The notes: generated from the letters alone by a model not told the origin. A stretch of 64,000 bases of DNA from Pseudomonadota bacterium (GCA_018261895.1 JAGTRT010000008.1:22598-86597); one strand, 5' to 3'; positions 26,477 to 35,063 are shown, numbered from the stretch's first letter. A program made the numbers and translations.

Positions 26477-28206
26477 AGCAGTACGTATCCTTGTTCGATG
26501 GTCTGCGATTCAGGGGCTACGGCGAGCGCGCGGTTCATGGCCACGATGGTGGCGACGGCGGCGTCGATCTTGTTGGAGGCGCGGGATTTGCGCGGGAAGA
26601 TGTTTTCGTTGCGATCCTCGATGCATTCGACGTTGGACATCATCCAGACGTAGGCGGGGTTGCCGTCGTGGTGGAAGCGGCCGGAATCGACCAGGGCGGC
26701 GATTTCTTTCATGGGGTCCGACAGGTAGCGGACTTGTTGCGGTATGTCGACGACTTCGAAGCCTTCGGCGGCGAGGTTGGCGCCGAGCTGGTGACCGCCC
26801 CATGGATCCTTGGCGTATTCGCGGATGGCGACTTTGTGGGCGGATTCGATGAGGTCTTCCTGGATGAGTTCGAGGTCGATCATGTTGCCCGGGGTGGCGA
26901 TGAGGTGTTGGCTGTTGACCCAGGCTTGGTAGTGGGCGTTTTCTGGCTTTTCGACGGCGGACTGGGGGACGTAGTTGCGGCTGATGGCGTAGTAGTGCCG
27001 GCCGTCGTCGAGGTCGCGCCAGCAGAGCCAGACGGTGCTGGCGATGTCTTGTTTGCTGGCGAGGTCGCCGCCGGCGACGCAGCCGTCCCAGGCGTGGGTT
27101 TCGAAGTCGAGGTTGGGGTCTCCGGCTTGCTGCAGGTTGTAGAGGTTGAGCCAGGGTGAGGCGGCGGCGACCCAGAGGTCGAGGTGCTTGGTCTTGAAGA
27201 CGTTTTGTTTGCGCGGGTCGGCGATGGCGTCGCGTTGCTGAAGGAGGAGATATTCGCCGTCGACGCTGATGCCGAAGTTTGGGTTGGCTTTGCGCAGGGC
27301 TTCTTCACTGGTCCAGTCGTCGTCGGCGTCGATGGTGAAGATGATGCCGAAGCGTTGGTCGTTGTCGATGGTGCCTTCGAGGATCTTCTGCAGCTCGACC
27401 TGGTGTAGGTAGCAGGGGCCGGATATGTCGGCACCGGCGGTGGTGATGACGAGGATGAGCGGCTGGCTGCGGGCGCCCATGCCAGTCTGCATGGTGTCGA
27501 AGAGCTCGGCGGTCTTGTGTTCGTGGTATTCATCGACGATGGCGCAGCTGGGGCTGGCGCCGTCGCCGGGTTTGCCGATGACGGGCTCAAACTTGGAGTT
27601 GTTTTCGGCGATGGAGAGGTTGGAGGCGTTGACGGTGAGGCCGTAGGCTTGGCAGAAGCGCGGTGTGGCGCGGGCCATGAGCAGGGCCGGGCGGAAGACT
27701 TCCATGGCCTGGTCTTGCGAGGTGGCGCCGGAATAGACTTCGGCGCCGAATTCGCCGTCGACGGCGAGCATGTAGTTGCCGATGACGGCGGCCAGGGTGG
27801 ATTTGGCGTTTTTGCGGGGGACGATGACGTCGGCGACACGGAAGCGGCGTTTTCCGGTGTCGCGATTGATCCAGCCGAAGATGCTGGCGAGGATGAATAT
27901 TTGCCAGCGTTCGAACTTGATGAGCTGGCCTTTGGCGGCCCAGTCGCCCTTGATGTGGGGCATGAGTTCGCCGAATTTGCAGATTCGTTCGGCGGGGCGG
28001 TAGGTCTTTCCCTTGGCGTCGGTGAGTTCAGGGTTGAAGACGTAGGGCATGAGGCCGGATTCGGCGCGCGACAGGTCGTTCAGGTGACGCTGGCAGGCAA
28101 GGCGGTGCCATTTGTTGGCGATGATCTTGCCGTCGACGACGTCGCGGGCATAGGCCGTGGCGATGTCGCCGAAATGGGTTTCCGACAGGGCTACAGACCG
28201 TTCCAT
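26473..28206 (-). CDS. Terminase large subunit
   Basis: 577 residues. ATPase motor with a deviant Walker A VPRKNAKSTLAA near residue 130 and Walker B SCAIVDEYHEH; the nuclease part follows with Asp residues in CVAGGDLASKQD (around 390) and NKIDAAVATIVAMNRAL at the C-terminus. HK97/phiC31-type TerL that packages DNA with TerS. Overlaps TerS and portal genes by a few bases, indicating tight coupling. Confidence 0.95.
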   Translation of the reverse strand: MERSVALSETHFGDIATAYARDVVDGKIIANKWHRLACQRHLNDLSRAESGLMPYVFNPELTDAKGKTYRPAERICKFGELMPHIKGDWAAKGQLIKFERWQIFILASIFGWINRDTGKRRFRVADVIVPRKNAKSTLAAVIGNYMLAVDGEFGAEVYSGATSQDQAMEVFRPALLMARATPRFCQAYGLTVNASNLSIAENNSKFEPVIGKPGDGASPSCAIVDEYHEHKTAELFDTMQTGMGARSQPLILVITTAGADISGPCYLHQVELQKILEGTIDNDQRFGIIFTIDADDDWTSEEALRKANPNFGISVDGEYLLLQQRDAIADPRKQNVFKTKHLDLWVAAASPWLNLYNLQQAGDPNLDFETHAWDGCVAGGDLASKQDIASTVWLCWRDLDDGRHYYAISRNYVPQSAVEKPENAHYQAWVNSQHLIATPGNMIDLELIQEDLIESAHKVAIREYAKDPWGGHQLGANLAAEGFEVVDIPQQVRYLSDPMKEIAALVDSGRFHHDGNPAYVWMMSNVECIEDRNENIFPRKSRASNKIDAAVATIVAMNRALAVAPESQTIEQGYVLL

Positions 28207-28739
28207 GCGTCTTGAGTCCCTTCTTCGAATAGTTGGCCCTGGCGGTTGTCGCTTTGGGTGACTTTGGTGCGGGCTGAGGGCGACAGGCCGAACAGGTCAA
28301 GGTAGGCTTTGACTTGTTGCGAGGCTTTGTTGCCGGCGACCCAGTAGTGGCTGTAGGTGAAGTTTCCGTTGGCGGTGCGGACCATGATGCCGTCGCCGCC
28401 TTCGTAGATTTCGCCCTTGGCTTCAGCCGCAGCGCGGGCTTCTTCGGCCTGTTTCATGGCGCGGGCGAGCTGACGCTCGGCCCAGACCATCTTGGCCCAG
28501 GCTTGGCAGTAGAGGACCAGGGCGGCTCGGTCGAGATTGGAGACGAGGCCATAGTGCTCGAGCTCGGCAGCGAGGCGCTTCCATTCCTTCTTGGCTTCGG
28601 GCCAGATCCATGTCGGGAAGTCGGGGATTTCGACTTCGGGCTGGAATTCGTCGAGCAGCTGGCCGAGCGGCTTCTTGCTGGCGTTGCCTCGCAATAGATG
28701 CACGTTCTTCGGGAGCGGCTTCGGTCCTCTCGATCCCAT
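28191..28739 (-). CDS. Terminase small subunit, P27 family
   Basis: 182 residues from ATG 28739 with GGAGG upstream. MGSRGPKPLPKNVHLLRGN is the signature start of P27-type small terminases; the central helical part (WPEAKKEWKRLAAELEHYGL) and C-terminal SPSARTKV motif also fit. It recognises the packaging site, which in such phages is often just upstream, near the HNH gene. Confidence 0.9.
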   Translation of the reverse strand: MGSRGPKPLPKNVHLLRGNASKKPLGQLLDEFQPEVEIPDFPTWIWPEAKKEWKRLAAELEHYGLVSNLDRAALVLYCQAWAKMVWAERQLARAMKQAEEARAAAEAKGEIYEGGDGIMVRTANGNFTYSHYWVAGNKASQQVKAYLDLFGLSPSARTKVTQSDNRQGQLFEEGTQDAWNGL

Positions 28740-28755
28740 GTGCACCTCCGTAAAC

Positions 28756-28780
28756 GAAAAAACCGCCCGAAGGCGGTTGG
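28756..28780 (-). terminator. Intrinsic terminator upstream of terminase genes
   Basis: Minus strand AACCGCC-TTCG-GGCGGTT then TTTT. It would stop transcription coming from the HNH side unless antiterminated. Confidence 0.85.
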
Positions 28781-29205
28781 CTGGTTTCCCCACCAGGGGG
28801 AGTTCCTATTTCATCAGGATCTCTCCGCTCGGCTCGATGACTCAGGATCACCGGCCGCCGAAGCGGCCGGATCACCATAATCACCCTTGCTCGAGCACAC
28901 TGGCTCAGGGTTTTATTCTTGCCGGCTACTTCCATTGGGCCCGGGCCGGCGCTCGGACTGACAGGGGCGGAAGCAACCCCATCCTGGGTGTAAGGCTGAC
29001 TGACCCGATTAAGCGATCGCCACTCGCACGCTACGCGCTGCCTGCTGACCCATACCGGCGTCGTCATCGGCCTCATCCGCGCTAAGCCCGGCTTTCGGAT
29101 GTTGGTGCACACGTATGCACCCTTGAAGAGGGGGGGGTACCCCCTCCCCTAATTACTCCCGCACGAAAAAATTTCACTAACCGTCCGGTCCCGGCGGGTA
29201 GGGGG
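28781..29205. other. Gene-free interval between HNH and terminase; candidate packaging region
   Basis: 425 bp without a convincing reading frame. It holds a perfect palindrome GGGGGTACCCCC (29133-29144) and the inverted repeat GTGCA/TGCAC at 29105-29120. In cos phages with HNH plus P27 terminase the cos site lies here, so this is the most likely packaging region; that is inference. Confidence 0.4.
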
Positions 29206-29610
29206 TCAGACTTTTGAGGCCCCCCTCCCCTTTGCTGCTTCGGCCGTCGTTTTCGTTTGGTGGCAGCAGTCGCAGATCGACTGCAGGTTTGTCTCGTCGT
29301 CACATCCGGCAAGACTGCCACGCAGATCTCGCCAGGATTCCTTATTGATGATGTGGTCAACCTGTGTTGCTGCTGTGAGGCGGCCTTCTTTCAGACAGGG
29401 TTGGCATAGACCATTGTCTCTTGCCAGGATTCGCTTTCGGCGCTTGTCCCAGTCTGAACCATATCCACGTTCGTGTCGGCTGCCTCGACGAACATCGCCG
29501 AATTTACCGATGCGCCGGTCGCCCTGGTGCGCGCTGCAGTATCCACTTCCGTCGCGTACCAAATCACCACATCCGTGGTGTTTGCATGGCTTGGCTGCAG
29601 TCGTGGCCAT
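29206..29610 (-). CDS. HNH endonuclease
   Basis: 134 residues. Core RILARDNGLCQPCLKEGRL (zinc Cys pair), QVDHIINKE (the catalytic His), and DETNLQSICDCCHQTKT (Asn/His and second Cys pair). Such HNH proteins cooperate with the large terminase in DNA packaging of HK97-like phages. Located upstream of TerS as usual. Confidence 0.9.
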   Translation of the reverse strand: MATTAAKPCKHHGCGDLVRDGSGYCSAHQGDRRIGKFGDVRRGSRHERGYGSDWDKRRKRILARDNGLCQPCLKEGRLTAATQVDHIINKESWRDLRGSLAGCDDETNLQSICDCCHQTKTTAEAAKGRGASKV

Positions 29611-29874
29611 CTATTTATTTACCTTACCACGGCTGTCAACCCCCACAAGGTCAACAAAGTCAACAACTTGCGAAACGCGCACGCCTAGACCTTCTTCACC
29701 AGCCAAAGCCAATACATCGCGCGCAACAAGTAGCATCGCCGCCCGAATTCCTTTAGGCATTCGTCCGCTCTCTCGATTCCGAGTCCAATGCTGTCCCAGC
29801 GCTGCCAAATCGTCCAGCGCGTCAGCAACAGGGTCATGCACGACAATCAACTTAGTATTTGCCATTTTCGCCAT
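29611..29874 (-). CDS. Phage protein of unknown function
   Basis: 87 residues, MAKMANTKLIVVHDPVADAL, mainly helical, no known motif. Adjacent to the HNH gene with no gap, so it is probably cotranscribed. A start at the second Met (MANTK) is equally possible. Confidence 0.55.
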   Translation of the reverse strand: MAKMANTKLIVVHDPVADALDDLAALGQHWTRNRESGRMPKGIRAAMLLVARDVLALAGEEGLGVRVSQVVDFVDLVGVDSRGKVNK

Positions 29875-29877
29875 TGA

Positions 29878-30351
29878 TCAACCCTTACTCAGCCGCGCCG
29901 TCAGCTGCCTTTCCATCCACACCTCAGCCTCAACCAGGCAGGCCACGCCTGTGCTGATGGCGACGTCGTGTTCGGGGATCTTGATCTTCCCGGTACCGCC
30001 ACAGGAGCCGCACATCTGCTGCTCGATATTCAGCACGCCACGGCCGTGGCAGGTCGGGCAGCGGTCATTGTTCCAGAGCTCCAGGGCGCGCAGGGCGTGC
30101 TCTTTGATGCCGTCTGCAGCCATGCCACGCCGCTGCATTTCCGTGGCCAGCACGAGCAGCACGTTCCATGTATTCATCGCTGATGGCGGATTCGTCAGGT
30201 AACGCACCACGGCGAAGCCCAGCGGGTTCTTCTGACCAGACAGCCCTAGTGCGATGATGGCCTCGAGGGGCCAGCGCTCCCAGCTCAGATCACCCGATGC
30301 CGTGGCAGTCACAGCGCTTTCCACACGGTTCAGCTCGTTGATCATCATCAC
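29878..30351 (-). CDS. Zinc-finger protein, likely late antiterminator (Q-like)
   Basis: 157 residues. A DnaJ-like zinc finger CPTCHGRGVLN...CGSCGGTGK sits at about residues 98-122 after a helical N-terminal part, the arrangement of phage Antiterm-type Q proteins (pfam03589). Position just before HNH, terminase and all late genes supports a late regulator, and the many terminators within the late operon require one. The assignment combines motif and context. Confidence 0.6.
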   Translation of the reverse strand: MMMINELNRVESAVTATASGDLSWERWPLEAIIALGLSGQKNPLGFAVVRYLTNPPSAMNTWNVLLVLATEMQRRGMAADGIKEHALRALELWNNDRCPTCHGRGVLNIEQQMCGSCGGTGKIKIPEHDVAISTGVACLVEAEVWMERQLTARLSKG

Positions 30352-30530
30352 CCTTTCAATTTACCGGCCTTGGCCAGCCTGGTCAGTTTGCGAATACGCC
30401 TCGCCTTGCGGCGGACATCCTGTTCCTTCAGTCGCTTCTCTTCCTTCGCCATGTCGGCGCGCAGAGTGCGGATCTGATCGATGGTCTCAGCCGGGTCTTT
30501 CCACATCCAGGAGAAAGGGACCGTCGCCAT
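30348..30530 (-). CDS. Small basic phage protein
   Basis: 60 residues with a very basic helical C-terminal half (KRLKEQDVRRKARRIRKL). ATGA overlap with the following zinc-finger gene and abutting the preceding gene support it as real. Nucleic acid binding is plausible from charge only. Confidence 0.65.
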   Translation of the reverse strand: MATVPFSWMWKDPAETIDQIRTLRADMAKEEKRLKEQDVRRKARRIRKLTRLAKAGKLKG

Positions 30531-30790
30531 CAGGCCTTGCCTCCCTTAGCTTCAGCAACCTTTGCCCGCATGGCCGACTCAGCCACACGAACGACCAGCG
30601 AGAAATAGACGACGCCCGTGGATAGGTCAGCCAGCCAGCGAGCCCACAGGGCGAGGCTGGTCATGTCGTTCGTCTGGATGCAGCGCTTGATGACGCCGTT
30701 GAACTCCTGAATATCGGCGTCGGTCCATTCGCCGGATTCCTTGCGGGCCTTGGCCACCATGTCGAAATCAGCGCGCAGTTTCTTCAGCAT
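30530..30790 (-). CDS. Phage protein of unknown function
   Basis: 86 residues from ATG 30790 (MLKKLRADFDMVAKARKESG). The frame stays open upstream across the iteron region, but that part translates into repeated PYL units and is not a credible protein. Helical; no motif. First gene after the candidate replication origin. Confidence 0.6.
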   Translation of the reverse strand: MLKKLRADFDMVAKARKESGEWTDADIQEFNGVIKRCIQTNDMTSLALWARWLADLSTGVVYFSLVVRVAESAMRAKVAEAKGGKA

Positions 30791-30816
30791 CAGTTCCACT
30801 GGTTTTCTCCTGTAGG

Positions 30817-31079
30817 TTCCATACCTTCCAGACGTATGGCAGAGGTATGGAACCCTAAAAGCCTTGCTGTGTGGCCTTCTTCCATACCTTCCATACCTTC
30901 CATACCTAAATTGATACCTGTACGGGGGTGCACGCGCACGTGTACGCGTGTGTGTGCGCGCCCGCCTACATGTGCGCAGGAGAAACAGGTATGGAAGGTA
31001 TGGAAGGTATGGAACACCATTGCAGCACAACGCTTTCCAGCTTCCATACCTTCGACATAGGTATGGAACAGGTATGGAA
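30817..31079. repeat. Iteron array with Z-DNA-type core, candidate phage replication origin
   Basis: Eleven exact copies of the 9-mer TTCCATACC or its complement GGTATGGAA in 263 bp: forward at 30817, 30880, 30889, 30898, 31042; inverse at 30844, 30988, 30997, 31006, 31060, 31071. Three tandem forward copies (30880-30906) and three tandem inverse copies (30988-31014) form a perfect 27-bp inverted repeat. Its centre contains a 34-bp strictly alternating purine-pyrimidine tract (30928-30961). It lies directly 3' of the primase-helicase gene. Initiator-binding iterons plus an easily distorted centre is how many replicons build an origin; a regulatory role is the alternative. Confidence 0.7.
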
Positions 31080-31087
31080 ACTGCGGT

Positions 31088-33613
31088 TTAGAAGCCGGCA
31101 TATTCCCCTCCTGTTTTGGGTGCGTTGGTCGGCTCGTTGGCTGGGCCGTCGTCAAGCATTGATGGCGGCCGATACCAGAACCGCGTCATGCCGTTGCGCT
31201 TCTCGATCTTCTTGCACCCGAGCTTGCGCAATGCCGTTCCTACGCGCGTTTGCAGGTCTCTCGTGAGCTTCGACGCATCCATGCTTCGACCATCGACGCT
31301 GAGACCTTCCATGACGGCTTGCGCGATCGAGAAATCAGCCACCTGGCTATAGACCCAATCGTGCAGCGCATCGATCAGACTGTCCTGCTGCTCCCGCTTC
31401 AGCTGCTCAGGATCGAAGTACTTCTTCTGCTCGTCCCAGATAGGCCAGTAGCGATGCCCGGCGTCGTAATACGCCATGGCCTCGGCGAACAGCTGCTCGC
31501 GTGCCTCAATCAATCCCTGCACGTCGAGAACGCCCACCGACACCGGCCAGAACCGCCGGCCGCCTGTGGGGTCTTTGTTCCACTCGTGCTCGTTGGTCGT
31601 GCCAGCAAAGACAAGACGCCGAGGAAGCTTGACGAACGATGTCGCGAACGGCACCCGGAACTCATCGAAACGTCGGGACAGAAAAGCCTTCTGCCGCTTT
31701 TCGTCCGAGCGCGCCATGGCGCCCATTTCGGCAATCTCAAGCAGCCACTTGCCCTGCAGCGCCATCATGGCGTCCTTGTTGCTCAGGTCGAGTTCGACGT
31801 CGCTGAACCAGGCATCACCCACCAGCGCGGCGAGGATCGTCGATTTGCTCTTGCCCTGCTCCCCTTCGAGAATCAGGCTGTAGTCGAACTTGCACCCCGG
31901 CTCCATGGCCCGGGCGATCATGCCCATCAGGAACCAGCCACCCGACAGGCGCAGGTATTCCTTCTGATCCGGCGACGATGGCGTCGCTCCCAGATACCGC
32001 TCAAGCCATCCGCCGATGCGCTTCTCGCCATCCCATGCAGGAAGGCCACGCAGCCACAGCACCAGCGGATTGAACGCGTGATTTCGCGCGACCAGATCGA
32101 CCGCCTGGGCAGTGATCTCTTTACCCGGCGCAAAACGGTACCGCCGCGTGATCCAGATCGACAAATGAACCGTGTCCTGATCCGTCCATTCACCCGCCTC
32201 GCCATTCACGAACGGCGGCGGCCGGCGCTTCACCACGCGCTGGGCGTGCTCGTCGAAGGCAATGATCCCCTCCCAGAGCGAATCATTCACCAGCACGTCA
32301 TACACATTCGCCACGCAGCGCTCGATATCGCCCTTCTGCGTCTTCAGCAACGAGTAGTACCAGCTTTGCCTATCTTCCCCCGCGGCAGCATCTTTAGCGG
32401 TAGAAATGGTTTCCGAAGGTGTTTCCGGCTGGTCTCTCTGCCACACCGCCGAATTGTCACGCAGCCATGAAAGGCTCGTCTCTTCGTCAATATGGCCAAT
32501 CTGGCCAGCCGCGCACATGTCGGCAACGTCCCAGCCATCCGGAAGAGTGCCCGGTTCCGGAAGATTGACCATCCAGACCTTGCACTTCTGCCCCTCAAGC
32601 CGCTCGGCAATCTTCAGCGCCGCCTTCAGTCCGGCCTGCTTATCCGCTGCCAGGTAAGGCTTCGACTCCGGATCGACGCCCTGCTCCTTCTCATCCTTGC
32701 TCAGGCGCTCGCGCTTCGAGTCGGCATCGGGCCAGATCATGACCTTGCGACCGATCAACGGTGACCAGTCTGCCTTGTGCTCGGCATTGGTGCCGCCGCA
32801 CCAGGTCAGCACGGCCAGCGACGGGAAGAGGCTCTGCGCCACATCCGCGCACTTCTCGCCCTCGACGATCAACACAGTCGCATCCGGCATCGCCGCCAAC
32901 CGGTCCAGACCATACAAAGGCCGCGGCTCGGCAAAGTGCATCCAGTGCCACTCGCTCTTGCCCGTCCGTGAATTCGTTGCCCAGCACACCGGAAGCACTT
33001 CCTTGCCGCCGTCGCTCGTCTTGAACCGGAACACGTACCCCAGCGTCTCCCCATCCGCGCCGCGGTAATGCCACAGCATTTCCGGCAGCCCGCGCTTGAT
33101 GTGCGCCTTGGGCGCTTCAGGCGCATCCGCCGGCGCCTGGCGCTGCGGAACCCACTCCGACACCGCCTTCTTCGGTGCCTCGTTCTCGGCTGCAGCCTTG
33201 GCCGATGGGGAGGACTTCTCTGCCGGGGGGGTTGCAGAGTCGGGTGGCATTGCGGCACGGCTGCCGCCACCCGTGCGGGGGGGTAACTGTATACTCAGAC
33301 GCGCGGCCACGTCATAGGCCGCCTCGATCTGATCGTTGTTGTGGAACAGGTAGGCACACAGCGAGACGAGATCCTTGCCGGCATCGCCCGCCGCGAAATC
33401 GCCCCACATGCCGTTCGTCATGTTGATCGAGAACGACCCCTCGCGATTGTCGCTTCGCGTCGGATTGACGGACTTGTACTCGTACCCGACCTTGTGCCCG
33501 TTCGGCAACCATTCGCCGAGCAGCTCGTCGACCGCATTCAGCGCCCGGGCCGCCAGCATGCCAAAATCGATTGGTTCTCGCCGGCCCCCGCCGGAATTCC
33601 CCCGCTTGGCCAT
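31088..33613 (-). CDS. Primase-helicase with TOPRIM and VapE/SF3-like domains
   Basis: 841 residues. The N-terminal 120 residues resemble a primase zinc-less fold; a TOPRIM domain follows (VLIVEGEKCADVA around residue 250 and MIWPDADSKRE around 300). The C-terminal VapE/virulence-associated E ATPase has Walker A LEGEQGKSKSTIL (near 580) and WLLEIAEMGAM as Walker B. Phage replication proteins of this type prime and unwind DNA at the phage origin, which probably lies immediately downstream (30817-31079). It starts next to the CII-like gene. Confidence 0.87.
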   Translation of the reverse strand: MAKRGNSGGGRREPIDFGMLAARALNAVDELLGEWLPNGHKVGYEYKSVNPTRSDNREGSFSINMTNGMWGDFAAGDAGKDLVSLCAYLFHNNDQIEAAYDVAARLSIQLPPRTGGGSRAAMPPDSATPPAEKSSPSAKAAAENEAPKKAVSEWVPQRQAPADAPEAPKAHIKRGLPEMLWHYRGADGETLGYVFRFKTSDGGKEVLPVCWATNSRTGKSEWHWMHFAEPRPLYGLDRLAAMPDATVLIVEGEKCADVAQSLFPSLAVLTWCGGTNAEHKADWSPLIGRKVMIWPDADSKRERLSKDEKEQGVDPESKPYLAADKQAGLKAALKIAERLEGQKCKVWMVNLPEPGTLPDGWDVADMCAAGQIGHIDEETSLSWLRDNSAVWQRDQPETPSETISTAKDAAAGEDRQSWYYSLLKTQKGDIERCVANVYDVLVNDSLWEGIIAFDEHAQRVVKRRPPPFVNGEAGEWTDQDTVHLSIWITRRYRFAPGKEITAQAVDLVARNHAFNPLVLWLRGLPAWDGEKRIGGWLERYLGATPSSPDQKEYLRLSGGWFLMGMIARAMEPGCKFDYSLILEGEQGKSKSTILAALVGDAWFSDVELDLSNKDAMMALQGKWLLEIAEMGAMARSDEKRQKAFLSRRFDEFRVPFATSFVKLPRRLVFAGTTNEHEWNKDPTGGRRFWPVSVGVLDVQGLIEAREQLFAEAMAYYDAGHRYWPIWDEQKKYFDPEQLKREQQDSLIDALHDWVYSQVADFSIAQAVMEGLSVDGRSMDASKLTRDLQTRVGTALRKLGCKKIEKRNGMTRFWYRPPSMLDDGPANEPTNAPKTGGEYAGF

Positions 33614-34092
33614 CAGCGAACCGCCTTCAGGCCTGCTGTCGGCACCTCACGCACCGTCGATTCGATCTCGGCCAGCATGCGCTGGATGGCGCCAACCGTC
33701 CGGTGCGCACGCAGCTTCAGCGCATCAAATTCAGAGGGTTCGATGATGCCGTCCGACCGTGCCTCAGTGAACTCACGGGACAGGTCACCCATCGACTGGA
33801 TGATCGACAAATAAGCCTGCAGGACATCATCGTCACCCGCCATCCCGGCCGGCAGCTCGACGAACACACCGCCGAAGTACTCGCAGATCGCCTCGGCATA
33901 AACCTTGGTTTTGGCGTACTCAGCCAGCGCGATCGCCTCACGGGCAGTCACCTCGTAATGCGGCATCGCATCGGAGAACTTGTTGTGCATGATGCCGGGC
34001 GATCGGCCGACACGCTTGGCAGCAGCGGCAATGCCACCATCCATCGACAACAAAACCGCATGCAGCGCGTCAATCGGATCACGATGAGACAT
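33613..34092 (-). CDS. CII-like phage regulator (YmfL/Phage_CII type)
   Basis: 159 residues: MSHRDPIDALHAVLLSMDGG then IAAAAKRVGRSPGIMHNKFSD is a helix-turn-helix of the CII/YmfL kind, where the protein senses phage choice and controls lysogeny or replication. The start lies 3' of the Cro-like gene on the same strand and its stop touches the primase start, so the order Cro-CII-replication copies the lambda pR operon. Confidence 0.75.
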   Translation of the reverse strand: MSHRDPIDALHAVLLSMDGGIAAAAKRVGRSPGIMHNKFSDAMPHYEVTAREAIALAEYAKTKVYAEAICEYFGGVFVELPAGMAGDDDVLQAYLSIIQSMGDLSREFTEARSDGIIEPSEFDALKLRAHRTVGAIQRMLAEIESTVREVPTAGLKAVR

Positions 34093-34282
34093 GGCGAACT
34101 CCCTCAGTAAACATTCCAGTGCACACCAGCCACACTGGAACCGTTGAAGAAAAAGACCGGCGAAGAAGCCAATCCAGGAGAAGTGAAAACATGATCAGCA
34201 CCAAAAAAATGGCCAGCCATCCCGCGAACGGAATGAGCCGGCCAAACGAGAGGTACTACAGGAGACAACCGGAGAGAGACCA

Positions 34283-34546
34283 TCACGCGGACTCTTCGAA
34301 ATTTGGCGGATTTTCCGCGTTGACAGGAGAAGTTCCGCGCAAATATGCCCAATCGACATCGGATCGAACCTCCTCGCAAGTGACTACAGAATTGGAGTGT
34401 TTTTCCATTTCGATGCACAGGGATTCGCCAAGCTTTTGGCCCCTGGATAAGGCCTTGCGCAAGTAGCCGATGGAGGTTTCGCATTTATTTGCGAACTCCT
34501 CCTGCTCCTTTGTCGAAAGTGAATTTAGAAAGTCGCGAAGGTTCAT
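34283..34546 (-). CDS. Cro-like repressor (YdaS-type HTH)
   Basis: 87 residues from ATG 34546: MNLRDFLNSLSTKEQEEFANKCETSIGYLRKAL carries a YdaS/Cro-type helix-turn-helix (written here in two parts: MNLRDFLNSLSTKEQ and CETSIGYLRKAL). The promoter TTGACA-17-TAATGA ends only 9 nt before this ATG, so the mRNA would be nearly leaderless; an ATG at 34558 lies inside the -10 and cannot be used from this promoter. First gene of the minus-strand lytic operon, opposite the CI-like gene. Confidence 0.75.
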   Translation of the reverse strand: MNLRDFLNSLSTKEQEEFANKCETSIGYLRKALSRGQKLGESLCIEMEKHSNSVVTCEEVRSDVDWAYLRGTSPVNAENPPNFEESA

Positions 34547-34554
34547 AACCGCAA

Positions 34555-34583
34555 TCATTACCCACGGGTAACGATCCTGTCAA
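34555..34583 (-). promoter_or_regulatory. PR-like lytic promoter
   Basis: Minus strand TTGACA (34583-34578), 17-bp spacer, TAATGA (34560-34555). Overlapped by operator O1. Drives the Cro-like gene and downstream replication genes. Confidence 0.75.
34558..34571. promoter_or_regulatory. Repressor operator O1
   Basis: TTACCCACGGGTAA, a 14-bp near-perfect palindrome lying across the spacer and -10 of the PR-like promoter. Same consensus (TTACC-N4-GGTAA) at three other places in the immunity region. Confidence 0.75.
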
Positions 34584-34597
34584 TACCTTCAGGATAT

Positions 34598-34611
34598 TTA
34601 CCGGCGGGTAA
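34598..34611. promoter_or_regulatory. Repressor operator O2
   Basis: TTACCGGCGGGTAA, centred exactly 40 bp from O1 (about four helical turns), between the divergent Cro-like and CI-like genes. Suits cooperative binding on one DNA face. Confidence 0.72.
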
Positions 34612-34631
34612 TCAACGAGAACAATCCTGTC

Positions 34632-35063
34632 ATGGAAAAGACATACGAAATGCGCCGCCAACACCTAAAAACCCTCGTTGACAAACTGGGGAGAGGAGGT
34701 ATTGCCGCCGTCGCCAAAAAGATCGATGTCAATGCGAGCTACCTGTCACGCTGCCTATATCCGCCAGAAAAAGCCGGACGGAAAAATATCGGCGACGAGA
34801 TCGCTACCAGGCTGGACGAGCATTTCCCGTCGTGGAAAGGCGCCTCAATAACCTCGTTGCATAGTCCAGCCGCCGCCTACTCCGTCGAACCCACACGGGA
34901 CAGCATTTCACCCGCCGCCGTAATGTTCGGCCATGTGTTCGACAAGCTGAGCCCTGCAGACCAGTTCGACCTTTGGGTTGATCTGAAAAAACGGGTAATG
35001 AACTACCCGGAGGTAGAGCGGGAATACTTAGCCGATATCGTGAAATATTTAACACTAATCTGA
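34632..35063 (+). CDS. CI-like phage repressor without peptidase domain
   Basis: 143 residues. An N-terminal helix-turn-helix (GIAAVAKKIDVNASYLSR) is followed by a C-terminal helical part, with no S24/LexA-type Ser-Lys protease motifs. Therefore RecA-stimulated self-cleavage is not expected; induction must use another route. Divergent from the Cro-like gene over operators O1/O2 and upstream of the second operator pair, this is the best candidate for the prophage repressor. Cro and CI roles could be swapped; layout favours this reading. Confidence 0.7.
   Translation: MEKTYEMRRQHLKTLVDKLGRGGIAAVAKKIDVNASYLSRCLYPPEKAGRKNIGDEIATRLDEHFPSWKGASITSLHSPAAAYSVEPTRDSISPAAVMFGHVFDKLSPADQFDLWVDLKKRVMNYPEVEREYLADIVKYLTLI

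Noticed and set aside
28423..29112. 229-aa minus-strand ORF around the terminase small subunit
   Set aside because: Out of frame with TerS and crossing a terminator; composition is that of a shadow.
30791..31030. N-terminal extension of the small phage gene across the iterons
   Set aside because: It would translate the 9-bp repeats as PYL units; the repeats are better explained as a DNA element and ATG 30790 has a normal context.
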